In this document: in pieces, positions 1 to 11,350 of the stretch
Layout of the letters: each line of letters opens with the position of its first letter
Position numbering within the stretch: the stretch's first letter is position 1
DNA from: Heligmosomoides polygyrus polygyrus
Lineage: Eukaryota > Nematoda > Chromadorea > Rhabditida > Heligmosomidae
Length of the DNA: 64,000 nt
Direction: 5' to 3'
NCBI GenBank assembly: GCA_947396885.1
Contig: OX377201.1
Coordinates: 66,500,983-66,564,982, forward strand
Made by a program: the position numbers and the translations under genes
The notes under the pieces: model-generated
What the model was told of the DNA's origin: nothing
Databases searched by the model: none
What the model saw: only the letters and a program-made list of their open reading frames with translations

Positions 1-12
1 TGGATGAGTGAG

Positions 13-31
13 CGTGTGTGTGTGTGTGTGT
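13..31. repeat. (TG)n microsatellite
   Basis: Uninterrupted alternating GT run near the window edge. No gene is visible before the minisatellite that follows. Confidence 0.9.
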
Positions 32-120
32 TTGTTTGCACAGAAGTGCTGAACGAGTGTGTTGGGAGGAAGTTTGGGGAAGGGGGGGGGGGAGCGGGGT
101 TGTAGTTGTCATCAGTTGTC

Positions 121-917
121 AACTGTTGTAGTTGTCGACAGGCGTCCATGTTCAGACGACATGTCACCAATGTCACGCAAAGGGCATTCAGGTTGAGAAG
201 AGGTGTCACAGATGTCGCGCAAGGGGTGTTCGGATTCAGACGACGTGTCACTGATGTCGCGCAAAGCAGGTCCGGCTTGAGAAGACGTTATCGACGTCGT
301 TCATCAAGTGCCTGGGTTCAGAAGAGGTGTCACCGATGTCGCGAAAGGCCTGTCCAGATTCAAACGACGTGTCACCGATGTCGCGCAAAGCACGTTCGGA
401 TTGAGAACACATGTCACCGACGTTGTTCAACAGGCATACTGGTTCGGAAGAGGTGTCACCGATGTCGCGAAAAGCCTTCCATATTCAGACGACGTGTCAC
501 CGATGTCGCGCAAGGGGTGTTCGGATTCAGACGACGTGTCACTGATGTCACGCAAAGCAGGTCCAGCTTGAGAAGACGTTATCGACGTCGTTCATCAGGT
601 GCCTGGGTTCAGAAGAGGTGTGACCGATGTCGCGAAAGGCCTGTCCAGATTCAAACGACGTGTCACCGATGTCGCGCAAAGCACGTTCGTGTTGAGAACA
701 CATGTCACCGACGTTGTTCAACAGGAGTCCGGGTTCGGAAGAGGTGTCACCGATGTCGTGAAAAGCTTTCCATATTCAGACGACGTGTTACCGATGTCGC
801 GCAAAGCACATTCGGGTTGAGAACACATGTCACCGACGTTGTTCAACAGGCGTCCGCGTTCGGAAGAGGTGTCACCAATGTTGCGCGAGGATTCCGGGTT
901 CAGACGACGTGTTACCA
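121..917. repeat. 42-bp minisatellite with ~291-bp higher-order repeat
   Basis: About 19 diverged copies of a ~42-bp unit with core GTGTCACCGATGTCGCG. Successive units differ in a fixed order, and that block of about seven units repeats: 308-598 and 599-889 are nearly the same, so the higher-order period is ~291 bp. Both periods are multiples of three, so a long frame stays open from 106 to 921 and encodes a 14-residue repeat around FRRRVTDVAQ; other frames are also partly open. No initiating ATG or convincing splice sites were found for the long frame. It is either a non-coding satellite or a repeat-encoding exon; I favour non-coding. Confidence 0.85.
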
Positions 918-924
918 GTGAAGG

Positions 925-1290
925 TGAGACCAGTAATGGTGGCCCGGTGAAGAATGGGGTTCCAGTAAGGAGGACCGGTAAAGGGTTGACCAATAAAGGA
1001 GGGACCAGTGAAGGTGGTACCAACAATGGGGACCGGTGAATGGGGGGAAGGGATCCAGTAAAGGGAGACCGGAAAAGGGTTGATGAATAAAGGGAGGACC
1101 AATGAGGGTGGGACCAGTAATGGGGATCGGTGAAGGATACGATGACCAGCAAAGAGGGGACCAGTAAAGGAAGGTCCAGTGAAGGTGGGAGCAGTAGTAG
1201 GGACCGACTAAGGGGGAGGGGGGACCAGTGAAAAGGGCAGACAATAAAGGGGAGCCAGTGATAAGGGACCAGTTAAGGGATAGGGTCCAG
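925..1290. repeat. Purine-rich ~15-bp tandem array
   Basis: Degenerate tandem copies of a unit close to GGACCAGTGAAGGTG directly abut the 42-bp array. The plus strand is strongly G/A rich. The 76-144 aa proline/serine-rich minus-strand frames here are by-products of the repeat. Confidence 0.8.
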
Positions 1291-1393
1291 TGAAGGTGAT
1301 GGACCTGCTTTGCCCTGTTCGGCTATACCATTCTATATAGCAAAACCAGTTTTTTAATGAATGAGAGAAGGCCTAAAGAGGACAAGAAGAAGT

Positions 1394-1551
1394 TCGGGGT
1401 GTTCTATTCTCCGGGTTTGGGCGATGCCTCCAACCAGACCTTTGGCAGCCGGCAGGCCGTCGGACGTCTGGTTAAATAATAAAGAAGTAGGGCAGAAGAT
1501 TGGGGTTCTTCTATTTTCGGGGTTTGGGGCGAAGCCCCCAACCAGACCTTT
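1394..1551. repeat. Short direct duplication of ~50 bp
   Basis: Two similar ~50-bp segments (about 1394-1443 and 1501-1552) share GGGGT-TTCTATT, GGGTTTGGGCGA and CCAACCAGACCTTTG, spaced ~107 bp apart. No gene is seen here. Confidence 0.6.
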
Positions 1552-1612
1552 GTTTTTTTTTTTGCCGCTAGACATCAGGTTTACAATAAATCGCTAAATG
1601 CACACTCTTCTA

Positions 1613-2484
1613 CAGGGTGCTTAAAAAGTATTGATGCACCTAGTTTTTGTTTCAGCCCCAACTTTCTCTTTCTACTTTTCAAAGTTTTTGAAGTGTTATC
1701 TATACTGTGTTCAAAAAATATTCATGTAAAAACTGAAAAAACATGGTACCGTCGTGGTTACGGTGATGCTTTCCTGGCTGTTACCAAAGGAAATGAATAC
1801 TTCATTAACCAGAGAAATAAGGCCCACTCAGAGTTCTGCGGCAGCGCCGCGGCCCTATGCTTAACCATAGGGCAGAGACGCAGAGCTCGCCGCCGGCGGC
1901 GTTCCTGCCCTATCCTTAACCATTGCGGCGAGCGGCGTTGCTGCAGAACTCTGTGGGGGCCTTTAGGGGGTTTTCGAAACGGTCGGTGAATAAAGAGGTC
2001 AACAACCCAAACGTCAGCCACGGTTCTCTCATAACAGATGGTGATTACAAGGTGTTCAAGCACGATAACGTTCAAATCAAAAATTGTCAACCTCTGTCCC
2101 ATAACGGCAAACAGATAACGCGCGCAGGTGTGAACAGCTTCTCAGAAGAGCACAGCTTAAACGTGAATCCGCTGGATTACTTTTTCTAGGTGATTTTGAA
2201 GAATGAGGTCTGTGCTACTTTCAGCAGAAGTGACCAGTCGCAGAAGGCTACCCTGCTCAAAGCACGGGACGAAATCCAAGCGAGTACTTGCGGCGCGTGC
2301 TCATGAATTTCTCCGTCGTTTTCACTTCTGTATTCACAGTGAAGAAGCCAATGCTGATTACGAGTTATGCTATCGTGTTTGCGAGATCACTTTTCATACT
2401 TCTCAAGTGAATATTTTAAAGCTTACTGCGCACTGCTATTTCCACAACCGCCATTTACTTCGTTAATGCTTTTTACGCACCCTG
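1613..2484. mobile_element. Decayed Tc1/mariner-type element with TIRs and TA duplication
   Basis: The left end CAGGGTGCTTAAAAAGTATT is mirrored by CAGGGTGCGTAAAAAGCATT on the other strand, and both ends are flanked by TA. The 872-bp interior has no intact transposase; only short open frames remain. TA duplication and CAGGGTG ends fit the Tc1/mariner superfamily. A GGCC foldback is inserted inside at 1821-1961. The family assignment rests on ends only. Confidence 0.6.
1821..1961. mobile_element. GGCC foldback MITE (GC-rich family), nested
   Basis: Inverted arms beginning GGCCC and containing CAGAGTTCTGCGGCAGC pair with the 3' arm with a few mismatches. A second small palindrome (CCTATGCTTAACCATAGGG) sits within. 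The same arm sequence ends the element at 45394-45765. It has no coding capacity and lies inside the 1613-2484 element. Confidence 0.65.
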
Positions 2485-2486
2485 TA

Positions 2487-3983
2487 CTACGTGCTCATCA
2501 AAAGCGAAGGCAGGAAGCAACCTTGCTCTTCAACCCTATCTACTTTTCAGATCAGTCAGCAATTTTCAACGTACATTATCTGCACAGTTAGTTAGATAGA
2601 CCTTTACAAAAAACTGAAAAAAACTGAGCAAAACTAAACTGAAGAAGTATTAGGTAGAGGACCCAAAGCGGATGATTCGAACCTGCAAATATGCGCTCCC
2701 ATCCTTCACGAAAGTCTTCAGCTTCCACAAAAACTGCTGCAGCAAATAACACGGCCTGCGACGTATACTATATGAAATTTACCCTTTTCGCACATTCGTC
2801 AATCACACAATTCGTCCCACTTCGCCGACCGGATTTACCACGGACGAGTGAACGGTCCCCTCAGAAGTGAGGTCGAAATTTCCCAAATCATCGGTTGTGC
2901 TCCCTCCTATGAACGCTGATACAAAATACGCCGCTTGAAGTGCCCGATTGTATCATCGCATGCTGTTTATTTGTTCTGCGCGTGGGCAACCATCTTGTTA
3001 GAAGAAATGACCGATTGTGAGCACATCTCTCGAAGAGGGGCAAGTAACATACCACTTATCTTGCGAATCATGACTACAGGACTGTCTCCTATTTTATTCT
3101 GCGGTTTACAAGGGTGCGGAGATTGAGAGGCTCAAAAGTTCTCCATGGACTCTCATCCCATTGTTTACTTATACCGACGTTCGGCACAGACTCTGTCGAG
3201 CAACTAATAAAAAAATCGGTCCGTTCAATCAAGCATTAGCAATTTCTCTCTTGCACTTAGTATTGAACTCAGAGGTGGCGATGTGCTCAAATATTGGTCA
3301 AAAATGAGATGTGTGCCCTACTGTGTGCTACTCAGCTGAATTTGATCGTAGTGGCCCAAATGTTCAGCGCATAGCTGGTCTGCAGATGTCCTGACCGAGT
3401 TAGCGCGGCGTTTACTCCAAACATTCGTCAAGAGTCCGGAATTCGTTTAGCGCCAGGGAAACGAGCTCTTCGAGGCCACTTGGTGCACGAAGAGATTCCA
3501 GGATAAGCCGCCGCTCCTGTAGCCGGAATCAGGTGTGCGGTGGATCCGATCGAGAGACGAACCTCGAGAGGCGAGCCGGAACACGAGATCACAATCAATG
3601 GAGCGCGCTCACTGTGCAGACCACAGATCCCTATGGAAGCCTGGGGGGTCAAGCCCGCCTGGCGCCTGGCCAAGTGAACGCCATGCTCCTTGCAGTTCCG
3701 TGTCAGCATCGTCGAATTCAGAAATAAGTGAGGTATACAAAGTGATTGGGGGCGTGCTGCTTGAGACTGAAGTCCACGAGCTAGATAGGGGGCAGTCATA
3801 CAGTAGCTACAGCTCACTTCTACTTCCGAAATAAGACTGATATGCGGCACCTATTCAGCTGTTCCTTCAGTTCGGAAATGAGGAGAGCAATTTTTGAAAT
3901 TATTCACTTAAGAAACATTACCAGTAATAGCGCGTTGTCAAAAGTTCACAGGGGGGACGAGACAAAACTGACCAAGGAAGGGT
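2487..3983. other. No recognisable gene
   Basis: Nothing convincing was found. A 140-codon minus-strand frame at 3428-3850 has no recognised domain and no splice context; I treat it as chance or TE-derived. Confidence 0.5.
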
Positions 3984-4335
3984 CTCAGGCGTATGTCTGA
4001 GGAAATAGATAGCACTGTGAATCTGCATCCTTCGCATTGTAGAAAAACATGTTTCGTTTTTGCTGAGTCCCTGAACTCAAAGAGCTACGGGCCCTCGAAG
4101 TTGGGGTTACAGGATTGCACCGTCAGTGCATACCTACGGGCGCGCTGATGTATGGGACGTGGCAAAAAACTGCGGCAAGGGAATCGGTAGCTCAGCAATG
4201 TGCGAGGCTGCTTCGCGGGTGCTAGGCCGGATGTTCGAGTCACGTGGCATGCACTATTTTCCCATTTTTTCACGACCGCTGCCTGCCTTACCAATTTGCT
4301 TCCTACACATTTCCTGCATATTTATTTCACTCTAA
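3984..4335 (+). mobile_element. tRNA-derived SINE, copy 1
   Basis: A pol III type promoter is visible: A-box-like TAGCTCAGCAA at 4188-4198 and B-box-like GATGTTCGAGTCA at 4230-4242, ~42 bp apart as in a tRNA gene. Upstream (4040-4180) and downstream (to 4335) sequence is shared with an inverted copy at 14526-14890, so the repeat is larger than the tRNA head. Exact ends and tail are not clear. Confidence 0.55.
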
Positions 4336-4462
4336 AGAGTCAAATAGGGCTCAGATTCGTGATCAACACCCTAGAGAACCGAAGTTTGGGCGTAAACGGT
4401 GACCATGGCCTTAGCCAACCTACCTTACCGAACTCAAGCGTAATACGAGAAACGGATGCCAA

Positions 4463-5557
4463 ATTCGTGATCTTCTTCTTTTTCTCCTCCTTATTCAGCG
4501 TCTGTCCGGCTGCGCTGCGGGGTCCGCTATTCTGGTGTCATGATGCCACCTTTCCCGATCCAGCGCTAGATCAGGGTGGACACCAGCAATCTTCAAGTCC
4601 CTATGTAACGTATCAGACCAGCGCTGCTTCGGGCGCCCTCGAGGCCGCTTTCCAAACACCTCGAAGGTAAGGCCTACGTTGCGGACGCTGTCTTCTTTTC
4701 CACGTAGAACATGGCCGTAACATCGCAAGCGAGCTTAGCGCATCTTGTCAGCTATCGGCGCGATACCAAACTGCTGAATGGCTTCGTTTCGGATGGTGTC
4801 CATGCGCGTGACTCCAGCCGTCCAGCGCAACATCTTCGTCTCCATGAAGCTGAGGCAAGTTTCAACTTCCTTAGTCGCAAGCCAACACTCAGCGTCGTAC
4901 ATCGCTACCGACCGCACGACGGCTCTGTAAATCTTCGACTTCAGATGCTCTGGTATCCTCCTATGGCCTATGTTATACTTCGGCGACGCGACGGTGACGC
5001 TGTGTTGCGCGGACTGCTACGCACTGCGTGGCAGCCCGCGTAACACTGTCGCCGACGTCGCCGAAAACACCGTCGCCGAAGTATAACATAGGCCTATCGC
5101 AGAGCACGCCAGTCAGCGAGCGCCACTTGGACCAAGCTGCTCTCACGCGTCAGTTCACTTCAGTCATCAGATTGCCGTCGGATGCTATTGCTGATCCCAG
5201 GTACTTAAAAACCGAAGTGCGTAGGAGCTCAGTGTCGCTAATTTTAATGGAGTCGGACTCGTTTACGTCAGTCGATAGGTACTTGGTCTTCTTGGCGTTC
5301 AATTTGAGTCCCAACATCGCCAGACGGTCGCACCAAGCTTGCACCTGCCTTTCGAGATCACCTTTATGTTCGCAAACGAGCGCTTCGTCATAAGCATAAA
5401 GCAGTGTCCAGGGGACTGGCTTCTGAAGATCTCGTGTAATGGCGTCCATCACGACAACAAAAAGGAGTGATGGATGATTCTGACAACGGTCCAAAAACAT
5501 TGTACAATAAAGAAAGTGAGAAAAGCGAGTGAAGCACAGCTCGCAGCAAATTCTCAT
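4463..5557 (-). mobile_element. RTE-type LINE remnant (same family as 58-61 kb)
   Basis: Minus-strand fragments match the 58187-61193 LINE. They include the C-terminal piece 4495-4728 (motif RGRPKQRW), a middle piece at 4735-4917, and an RT fragment at 5150-5557 with KKTKYLSTDVNESDSIKI. A (TCT)n tract near 4463 matches the 3' tail of the other copy. Frameshifts and the MITE at 4965-5094 make it a pseudogene. The YADD region reads YAYDE here, so the catalytic motif is broken. Confidence 0.75.
4965..5094. mobile_element. GGCC foldback MITE with TAT target duplication
   Basis: The 130-bp element starts GGCCTATGTTATACTTCGGC and ends with its inverse. TAT flanks both sides (4962-4964, 5095-5097). 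The uninterrupted LINE at ~58555-58580 supplies the empty site: TCTGGCAT-CTTCTTGTCGCAGAG there corresponds to TCTGGTAT-CCTCCTATCGCAGAG here once the element and one TAT are removed. Three-bp A/T duplications and GG-starting ends are typical of PIF/Harbinger (Tourist-like) MITEs; that assignment is inference. Confidence 0.8.
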
Positions 5558-5738
5558 TTGACAATTTAGAGTGAAATAAATGTGTAGGAGCTGTGTAACA
5601 AGTAAACTGAATTAAGGTACTCTCACGACTTTAGAGGTCGAGGAAAGATTCCATTTTTCAAAAAATTGCACCCAAACCTCGCCCAGGCGGTTATACGGAG
5701 TGCTTATCACGAATCTGACATCCGTTCTCGTCTACATT

Positions 5739-6250
5739 GCAGTACAGTACCGTCGGTAAACGTTCGGCGGCGGATCAATCCGCCGTTTCCGCCGCTTTGC
5801 CACAACTCTCCTCAAAGTCGGTTATATTCAATGAAATGCACATCGTTAGAATCAGAACAACATTATCTACCCGATGGCGTAAAAATCTTGACAAGATTTC
5901 AGAATTTTCGAGTTCGAGATGACCTAGATTAGCCGAGCCCGTAATCGTCTTGACCTGACCCACATTCGCCACTGAGTCTCGCCTAATTGTGCCCCCTGGC
6001 AGGGATCGAACTATCCAGTGGAATTTTAAAATTTTTAAACGCTGTCGAAAATGTGTTTTATGCTAATTTTAGGTTTTGTCTCACTTCGACGATCTCTTAG
6101 ATATCAAATTCGCCTAGTTTGCCGCCAAGTTCATCAATCCATGCATTCTCAACTGCCGATTTTTTCCATTTTCGCTAATTATTTACGACCGCACCACTTT
6201 TGTTCTACTGCTGATTTTTGCTCAAGTTCTCGACAAAGAAGTGAGGATTA
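5739..6250 (+). repeat. Dispersed repeat X, copy 1
   Basis: About 510 bp is nearly identical, in inverted orientation, to 13880-14405. It runs from CAGTACCGTCGGTAAACG to GACAAAGAAGTGAGGATT. No coding potential is recognised; open frames appear in both copies only because the copies are similar. Confidence 0.8.
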
Positions 6251-6625
6251 CAAATATACGTTTTAGGCTAAATTTGATTAGAAGTAAGATAGTAATCAGT
6301 CACCAAATTGGCAGAGCAGCGAACCAAGGAGACATGGTCTGCAAGGGCTACTTCGCGCGTGTAGGTCTGTGTTTCCACGCGACGAATCAGTATGGGAGCT
6401 GGATATGTGGTAGTACAACATGCAGGGATGCCGTATCACAAAAATAATGGAGCTGGCAGCTCAGATCCGGCAGCTCCACTGCTTCAAAAATGCCATTTTC
6501 TTCTACTCCGACCACGGGACTCAACACCAACCTCTGTAAAAACCGCGCAGAACAGTTTCTGTCATCTAGCGGAGCCGATATTCGCATTTTTTTCGAAAAA
6601 TTTTCCATCTGGCGTTAACCACATT

Positions 6626-6742
6626 TATTCTTTGAGATAAGTCCGCTACTGGGGTCCAGAGTGTTGCCGTGATTGCAGTGACCTGACCTGCCCCACCAAG
6701 CATATCCTTTAGACATGCAGTCGCTGCTTCTCTCCTCTCACT
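6626..6742 (-). repeat. Dispersed repeat Y, copy 1
   Basis: A ~115-bp segment containing, on the minus strand, GGTGGGGCAGGTCAGGTCAC and GTAGCGGACTT-TCTCAA. It is inverted relative to 13120-13235. It may be a SINE-like or small-RNA-like repeat; no pol III boxes were seen. Confidence 0.7.
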
Positions 6743-6911
6743 ACTCACACTAACCAAGGTCGTTTACTAATGAGGTACTGCTTTCCCCAACCCACTTAAT
6801 CATAATCATTCAGCTTCAGAAAAAGGAGTTGTTAAGCACTTATTACAAGCAATAATTACTATTTTATATTATTATTTTTAACATTATTATTTTAAAAACA
6901 CGTAGTGGAAT

Positions 6912-6997
6912 GTAACAATTATTAAATACATGCAACCGAAAGGTAAGCAAATAAATGGCAAATTATGTAACATACAATAACATTTTCTAAAATATGT
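6912..6997 (+). repeat. Extra copy of the BEN/Tc1 element left end
   Basis: This segment matches 10238-10323 in the same orientation, including the TIR core TTATTAAATACATGCA and the sequence around the BEN gene stop codon. It is separated from the main element by the RTE LINE. It may be a tandem duplication of the end or the remnant of a second element. Confidence 0.7.
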
Positions 6998-7018
6998 ATT
7001 AAGCAATTATTATTACTA

Positions 7019-10000
7019 CTTACTTTGATACTTTGATGGTCCTTTGTCGGCTGGAGGTCTTCTCAGCGGGGACCACAACTCTTCCAGACCGCTCGATCTC
7101 TGGCTGCTTGCATCCAGTGAGGCAGACTCCGCTCTCTGAAAGATCTTGAGAATGAGTCTGCCCATCGCGTTGGCGGTCGTCCCAGTGGTCTCTTATGGTC
7201 TCTCGGGAGCCATTCTGTGACACGGAGACTCCATCTATCGTCCTTTCGTCGAAGCAGGTGTTCGGCCCAGCGATATTTGGACTTCTTCATGTACTGCAGC
7301 GGGTCTGCTAATTGCGACTTCTCCCGTAGCTCCGAGCTTCGTAGGCCTTCTTGCCATTGCTGACGAAGGCTTGTCCTTAGAAGACATCTCTCCAGTGCAC
7401 GATGCGTAGTTTGCATCGCTCTGGCGATTGTCTTGTTGTCGGGCCAGGTTTCCGTCGTGTAACACATCGCAGGCAGTACAGAGGCGTTGAATATCGAGGC
7501 CCTGAGGCCGGGATCCTTGACCTGATCGGTGACTTCGCGAATCGAACTGAAGGCTGCCCATGCTGCGCGTCTCCTGCGGGCGATTTCAGGAGCGAGGTCG
7601 TTATCCATGTTCAGCTCTCTTCCCAGATAGACGTAGGCGTCGACCTGTTGTAGAGCGACTCCATTTAACCTTACGAGTCCCGTGTCACACCACTGGTTGA
7701 CCATCAATTGCGTTTTGGACACATTCATGTCCAATCCAATCTTCATACCTGCCACATTGAGCTCGTTCAGCATTTCCTCGGCTTCTGCCGTGCTGGTAGA
7801 GATCAGAACAATATCGTCGGCGAAGCGAAGGTTGCTGATCCGTTTACCGTCGACAAGGTAGCCTTTATCGTCCCAGTTCAAGTCTTTCATGGCATCCTGA
7901 AGTGCCGCTGTGAATAGCTTGGGAGAAATCGTGTCTCCCTGCCGTACTCCTTTCCCGATAGGAATTTTAAGCTTTCGATCGAACAGCTGGATGGTAGTCG
8001 ATGTGTTCGAGAAGCATTCGTCGAGAAGTCGGATGTAGGGCGATGGTATACCAGCGTGCACAAGGGCGTTCAGAATGGCGTTGATTTCCACAGAGTCGAA
8101 CGCTTTCCGGTAATCCACGAAGACAAGGACAAGTGGGAGGTGGTATTCGCGGCTCCTCTCGATGAGCTGTGAGACAGTCTGAATATGGTCCATGCAGGAG
8201 AAATCCTTGCGAAACCCTGCTTGCTCCACTGGCTGATATTCATCCAAGCAACGCTCCATGCGGTTAAGCAGTATCTTGGTGAAGATCTTGTACACAACCG
8301 AGAAGAGACTGATGGGGCGATAGTTGTTGATATCCTCCTGCTGACCTTTTTTGAAGATTAAAACTGTTTTCGACTCCTTCCATGAGTCCGGAATCCTACC
8401 AAGTCGAAGGTAGTGGTTGAAGTGCTTGGCAAGAAGTGAGCAGACGGCACTGCCACCCGCACGAAGGAGATCAGCAGAAATGCCGTCCGGTCCGGGAGCA
8501 GTGCCCAGCTTCATCCTTCTGATAGCATGAGCAACTTCTGATTCCAGAATGGGAGGTACTTCCTCAGCTGGTGGCATCAAGCATTTCGGGACAGTGATGG
8601 AAGAACGGAACAGATCTGTGTAGAATTCCTGAACGATGGCCTCCATCGCTCTTAGAGACGTTTGCGTTGTTCCATCCTTATCCACAAGGGCTGACATTAT
8701 TGCCTTCTGATCGCAGAGATCTCGTTTGCAACGCTTTATGCTTGAACCTTTCCCAGCCGCTTCTAACAGCTTCAATCTTCTGTAGGCTTGAATGGACTCC
8801 TTCACTGCAATTCGACAGGCCTTCGAGATGGTGATTTTTTCTAGATGGGAAGCATTAGGATCCAGTTTAACAGCTCTTCTTTGCTCCAAGAGTTTAATCG
8901 CATGTGCGTTGAGTCTTGAAGCAGACGGCGATGTGGCTTCGCAAGAGCTGCTAGCACATTTCAACAGTCCTTTGGAGAAAAGGTCGTAATCTTCCGATGG
9001 ATCTTCAAGAAGATTCCAATCATACGACTTTATCGCATATTCCAACTCCTCAGACTTGAATGTGGGGATCCTCGCCGGTGCCGGTTTATGGGTGTCACGC
9101 TTGAACATCCTCTTTTTGAGAGTCAGCTTCGCACGGACAAGACGGTGATCTGAGCCGGTGTCAAATGAAGGCAGCACGGAGACGTCGAACAGACTCCAGC
9201 GTCTGTTCGTAAGAACATGGTCGATCTCCGAACGTGTTTCTCCATTTGGGCTTTCCCAGGTCCATCGTCGGTTTGAAGGCTTCTTAAACATAGAATTTCC
9301 ATGGTAGAGACGGCACGCGGATAGGAAGTCTATCAGGCGCTCTCCGTTTTTGTTCCTTGAGGAAGTTCCATGTGGTCCTAGCCTCCATTCGTCGTGATCA
9401 TTCGTACCGACGATAGCGTTAAAGTCACCAACGACAACTTTGTAGTAGCTCTTCTCGTCGTTGACAGTCCTTTCGAACAGCTTGTAGAATTCCTCTTTTT
9501 CTTCATCTGTGGCCGCAGATGTTGGAGCATATCCATTTATGATGGAGATGGTTCCTTGATCTTTGGTTTCCAGACGAAGAACAGCTACTCGCGGACTGAT
9601 GATCTTGTAAGAGTCTACTAGGTGGTGCACTGTCGAATTGACGAGAAATCCAACTCCGCCAATATTCTTTCTGTCCACCTTTGCTTCGATAATGAGAAGC
9701 TCGTTGTGGTCGGTCCTTCTTATGGTTTCGTTCTGCCTTTCGTTTCCTGCAGGGCGATAACGTCGTATTTGATGTTTCGGCTTCTATAAAGCAGTGTCCG
9801 AAGATCCTGCTCAGATGCGATCGAACGACAGTTATAAGTATAGACGAATAGGCAGTTTCCGTGTCGTGATGGGAGGGAGTTTCCGGTAGTCCGATTCCAA
9901 TGACGTCCTGATAGTTTAACTCCGAGATTAGATGGCCCCTCGCCGGAGGTGGATGCAACCGACGTCGTAGAAGTCCACCTCCGGCGCGCGGAGGACTGGG

Positions 10001-10178
10001 GCGCGGGTTTAGTTGTTTGAGCCGTACCGGTGGTCTGGTTACTCACATGTTCCTGGCCAGGGATACAGGAGAGCCGCCCATACACGACAAGCGTCGCGTA
10101 CTGCGTGACCGTTTGTGCCGTTAGCCATCACAAAGTGATGTTCACCCCTTCACCGCGGTGAGGTGGCACATGAAGGGG
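7019..10178 (-). mobile_element. Near-complete RTE-type LINE
   Basis: A 3.16-kb minus-strand non-LTR retrotransposon. Its 3' end carries a short ATCAAAGT-type tandem tail and its 5' end a GC-rich hairpin (CACCGCGGTG at ~10151). AATTATTATTA lies on both sides (7005-7015 and 10179-10189), a likely ~11-bp target duplication. It inserted between two copies of the left end of the BEN/Tc1 transposon, so it is younger than that duplication. Confidence 0.85.
7063..10085 (-). pseudogene. RTE LINE polyprotein: APE endonuclease plus reverse transcriptase, one frameshift
   Basis: The large frame (7063-9678, 871 codons) carries most of an apurinic-type endonuclease (VVGDFNAIVG, SEIDHVLTNRR, TGSDHRLVRAKL) and then a reverse transcriptase (PGPDGISADLL, FVDYRKAFDSVE, GVRQGDTISPKLF, catalytic FADD in LRFADDIVLIS). 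The endonuclease N-terminus (YNCRSI and ALQET) lies in another frame at 9720-10085, so one indel near 9690-9720 separates them. The missing gag-like ORF and the compact length fit the RTE clade. The protein would nick genomic DNA and prime reverse transcription. All RT motifs look intact. Confidence 0.85.
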
Positions 10179-10236
10179 AATTATTATTATTAGCAACAAT
10201 TATTACCTTAACAAAAGCAACAAACACAGCAGTAAG

Positions 10237-10278
10237 TAACAATTATTAAATACATGCAGCCGAAAGGCATGCAAATAA
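10237..10278 (+). repeat. Left inverted repeat of the BEN/Tc1 element
   Basis: Matches the reverse complement of 12892-12932 at about 37 of 40 positions with one 1-bp gap. It lies ~35 bp beyond the BEN gene stop codon. Confidence 0.75.
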
Positions 10279-10312
10279 AGGGCAAATTATATAACATAGA
10301 ATTTTATATTTT

Positions 10313-11350
10313 CTAAAATATGTCTCGCTGAACTTGTACTGTGGAGACGTCACGTGCAGCACACTTTGGACGGCGTACTCTCGAGTTCAATGCGTTTTTA
10401 ACCGTTCTCCAAACGGTTTCCCTCGCTTCAATTGACACCAGGTAGTATTTAAAGATGCACTATAACGAGAAATAATTTTTTATAATAATATTTTGCTCGT
10501 AAGAAGTACTCACTTCCTTGATATAGTCGACCCTAGTGGACGTCCGAACCCTATTTTCAACTTTGACGGCAAGTTCTTCGGGTTCATCTATATAGACGTC
10601 CTTTTCTAATTCTAAGGCGAAATGATTCATGTTGCCGCCGCTAAGTCTTCTTAACGCTTCAAGACGCTCCCTATCAACGTACTCGTAAAGTAAGGCACCT
10701 AAAAATATACCTATGCTCTTAAATACAATGCATGTATTGAGAAAATGAAAGTCACCTTCAGAGCAAATTTGCTTTGGCACCCTTCTAAGAAGCTCTTCGA
10801 GAGCGCCTTTCATTTCGCAAATATCGTCCCAGTGGTGACGCTGTCTCTGACCCTCTTGCTTAAAAAGAACTTCCAGCCTTTCCTGACGAGCGGAGACTGC
10901 GTCTAGCCTAATTTTTATATCTTCCAAAAGGCACTTCAGGGTATCCAAACCATCACCTGCGTGCGACTCCTTTAATACGAATTGCGATAGGAGAAGAACC
11001 CCGTGTGTGGAAATTATTCATATACCTGACAGTTGTGGTCGTGCCCACGCTCCCCTCGCATATTTCAAACTCAGGCGTAATCAAACTTCCATCGGTTAAA
11101 ATATGCGGTAATTGCGATTCGCAATATTTTTTGCTACCAAGACATACCACCTAAATAGCAAATTTCCACTTAGCTTCTGCAAACAGTTTCACAAGAATCT
11201 TACGAAATGTACCTTAGCTGCATAAACGCGGCCATTCCATCGTGCTTTCAAAACGTGCCCCACTTCTACCTTGCCGAGGAGGTCCTTCGAACGCACAACA
11301 CCAGAAGTTTTGGTTCTTGTGAAGAAAACACCAGCGTAGATGGGAGCCAT
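10313..11350 (-). CDS. BEN-domain protein, five exons, intact
   Basis: Hand-built exons (minus): 11350-11213, 11150-10957, 10907-10756, 10698-10514 and 10459-10313. Introns are 62, 49, 57 and 54 bp with GT/AG ends. The coding length is 816 nt, closing in phase to 271 aa plus stop. Start MAPIYAGVFF was chosen because it follows a TATATATA box (11384-11391). Residues 1-110 are a basic N-terminal region with no recognised family. Residues ~112-154 are charged and probably coiled coil (RQERLEVLF, MKGALEELLRRV). Residues ~165-262 resemble a BEN domain: RLEALRRLSGG, HFALELEKDVY, RVDYIKE, then ARETVWRTVKNALNSRVRRPK at the end. BEN domains bind DNA or mediate chromatin contacts. Inferred role: element-end binding or transposition cofactor. 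BEN is motif-level recognition only. Confidence 0.7.

Noticed and set aside
121..917. CRISPR array
   Set aside because: Repeats are contiguous and diverged with no unique spacers, in a eukaryotic context.
106..921. 271-codon ORF as a real protein gene
   Set aside because: No ATG start, open frames in several registers and a period that is a multiple of three; better described as a minisatellite.
3428..3850. 140-codon minus-strand ORF
   Set aside because: No motif, no splice support, and surrounded by decayed repeats.
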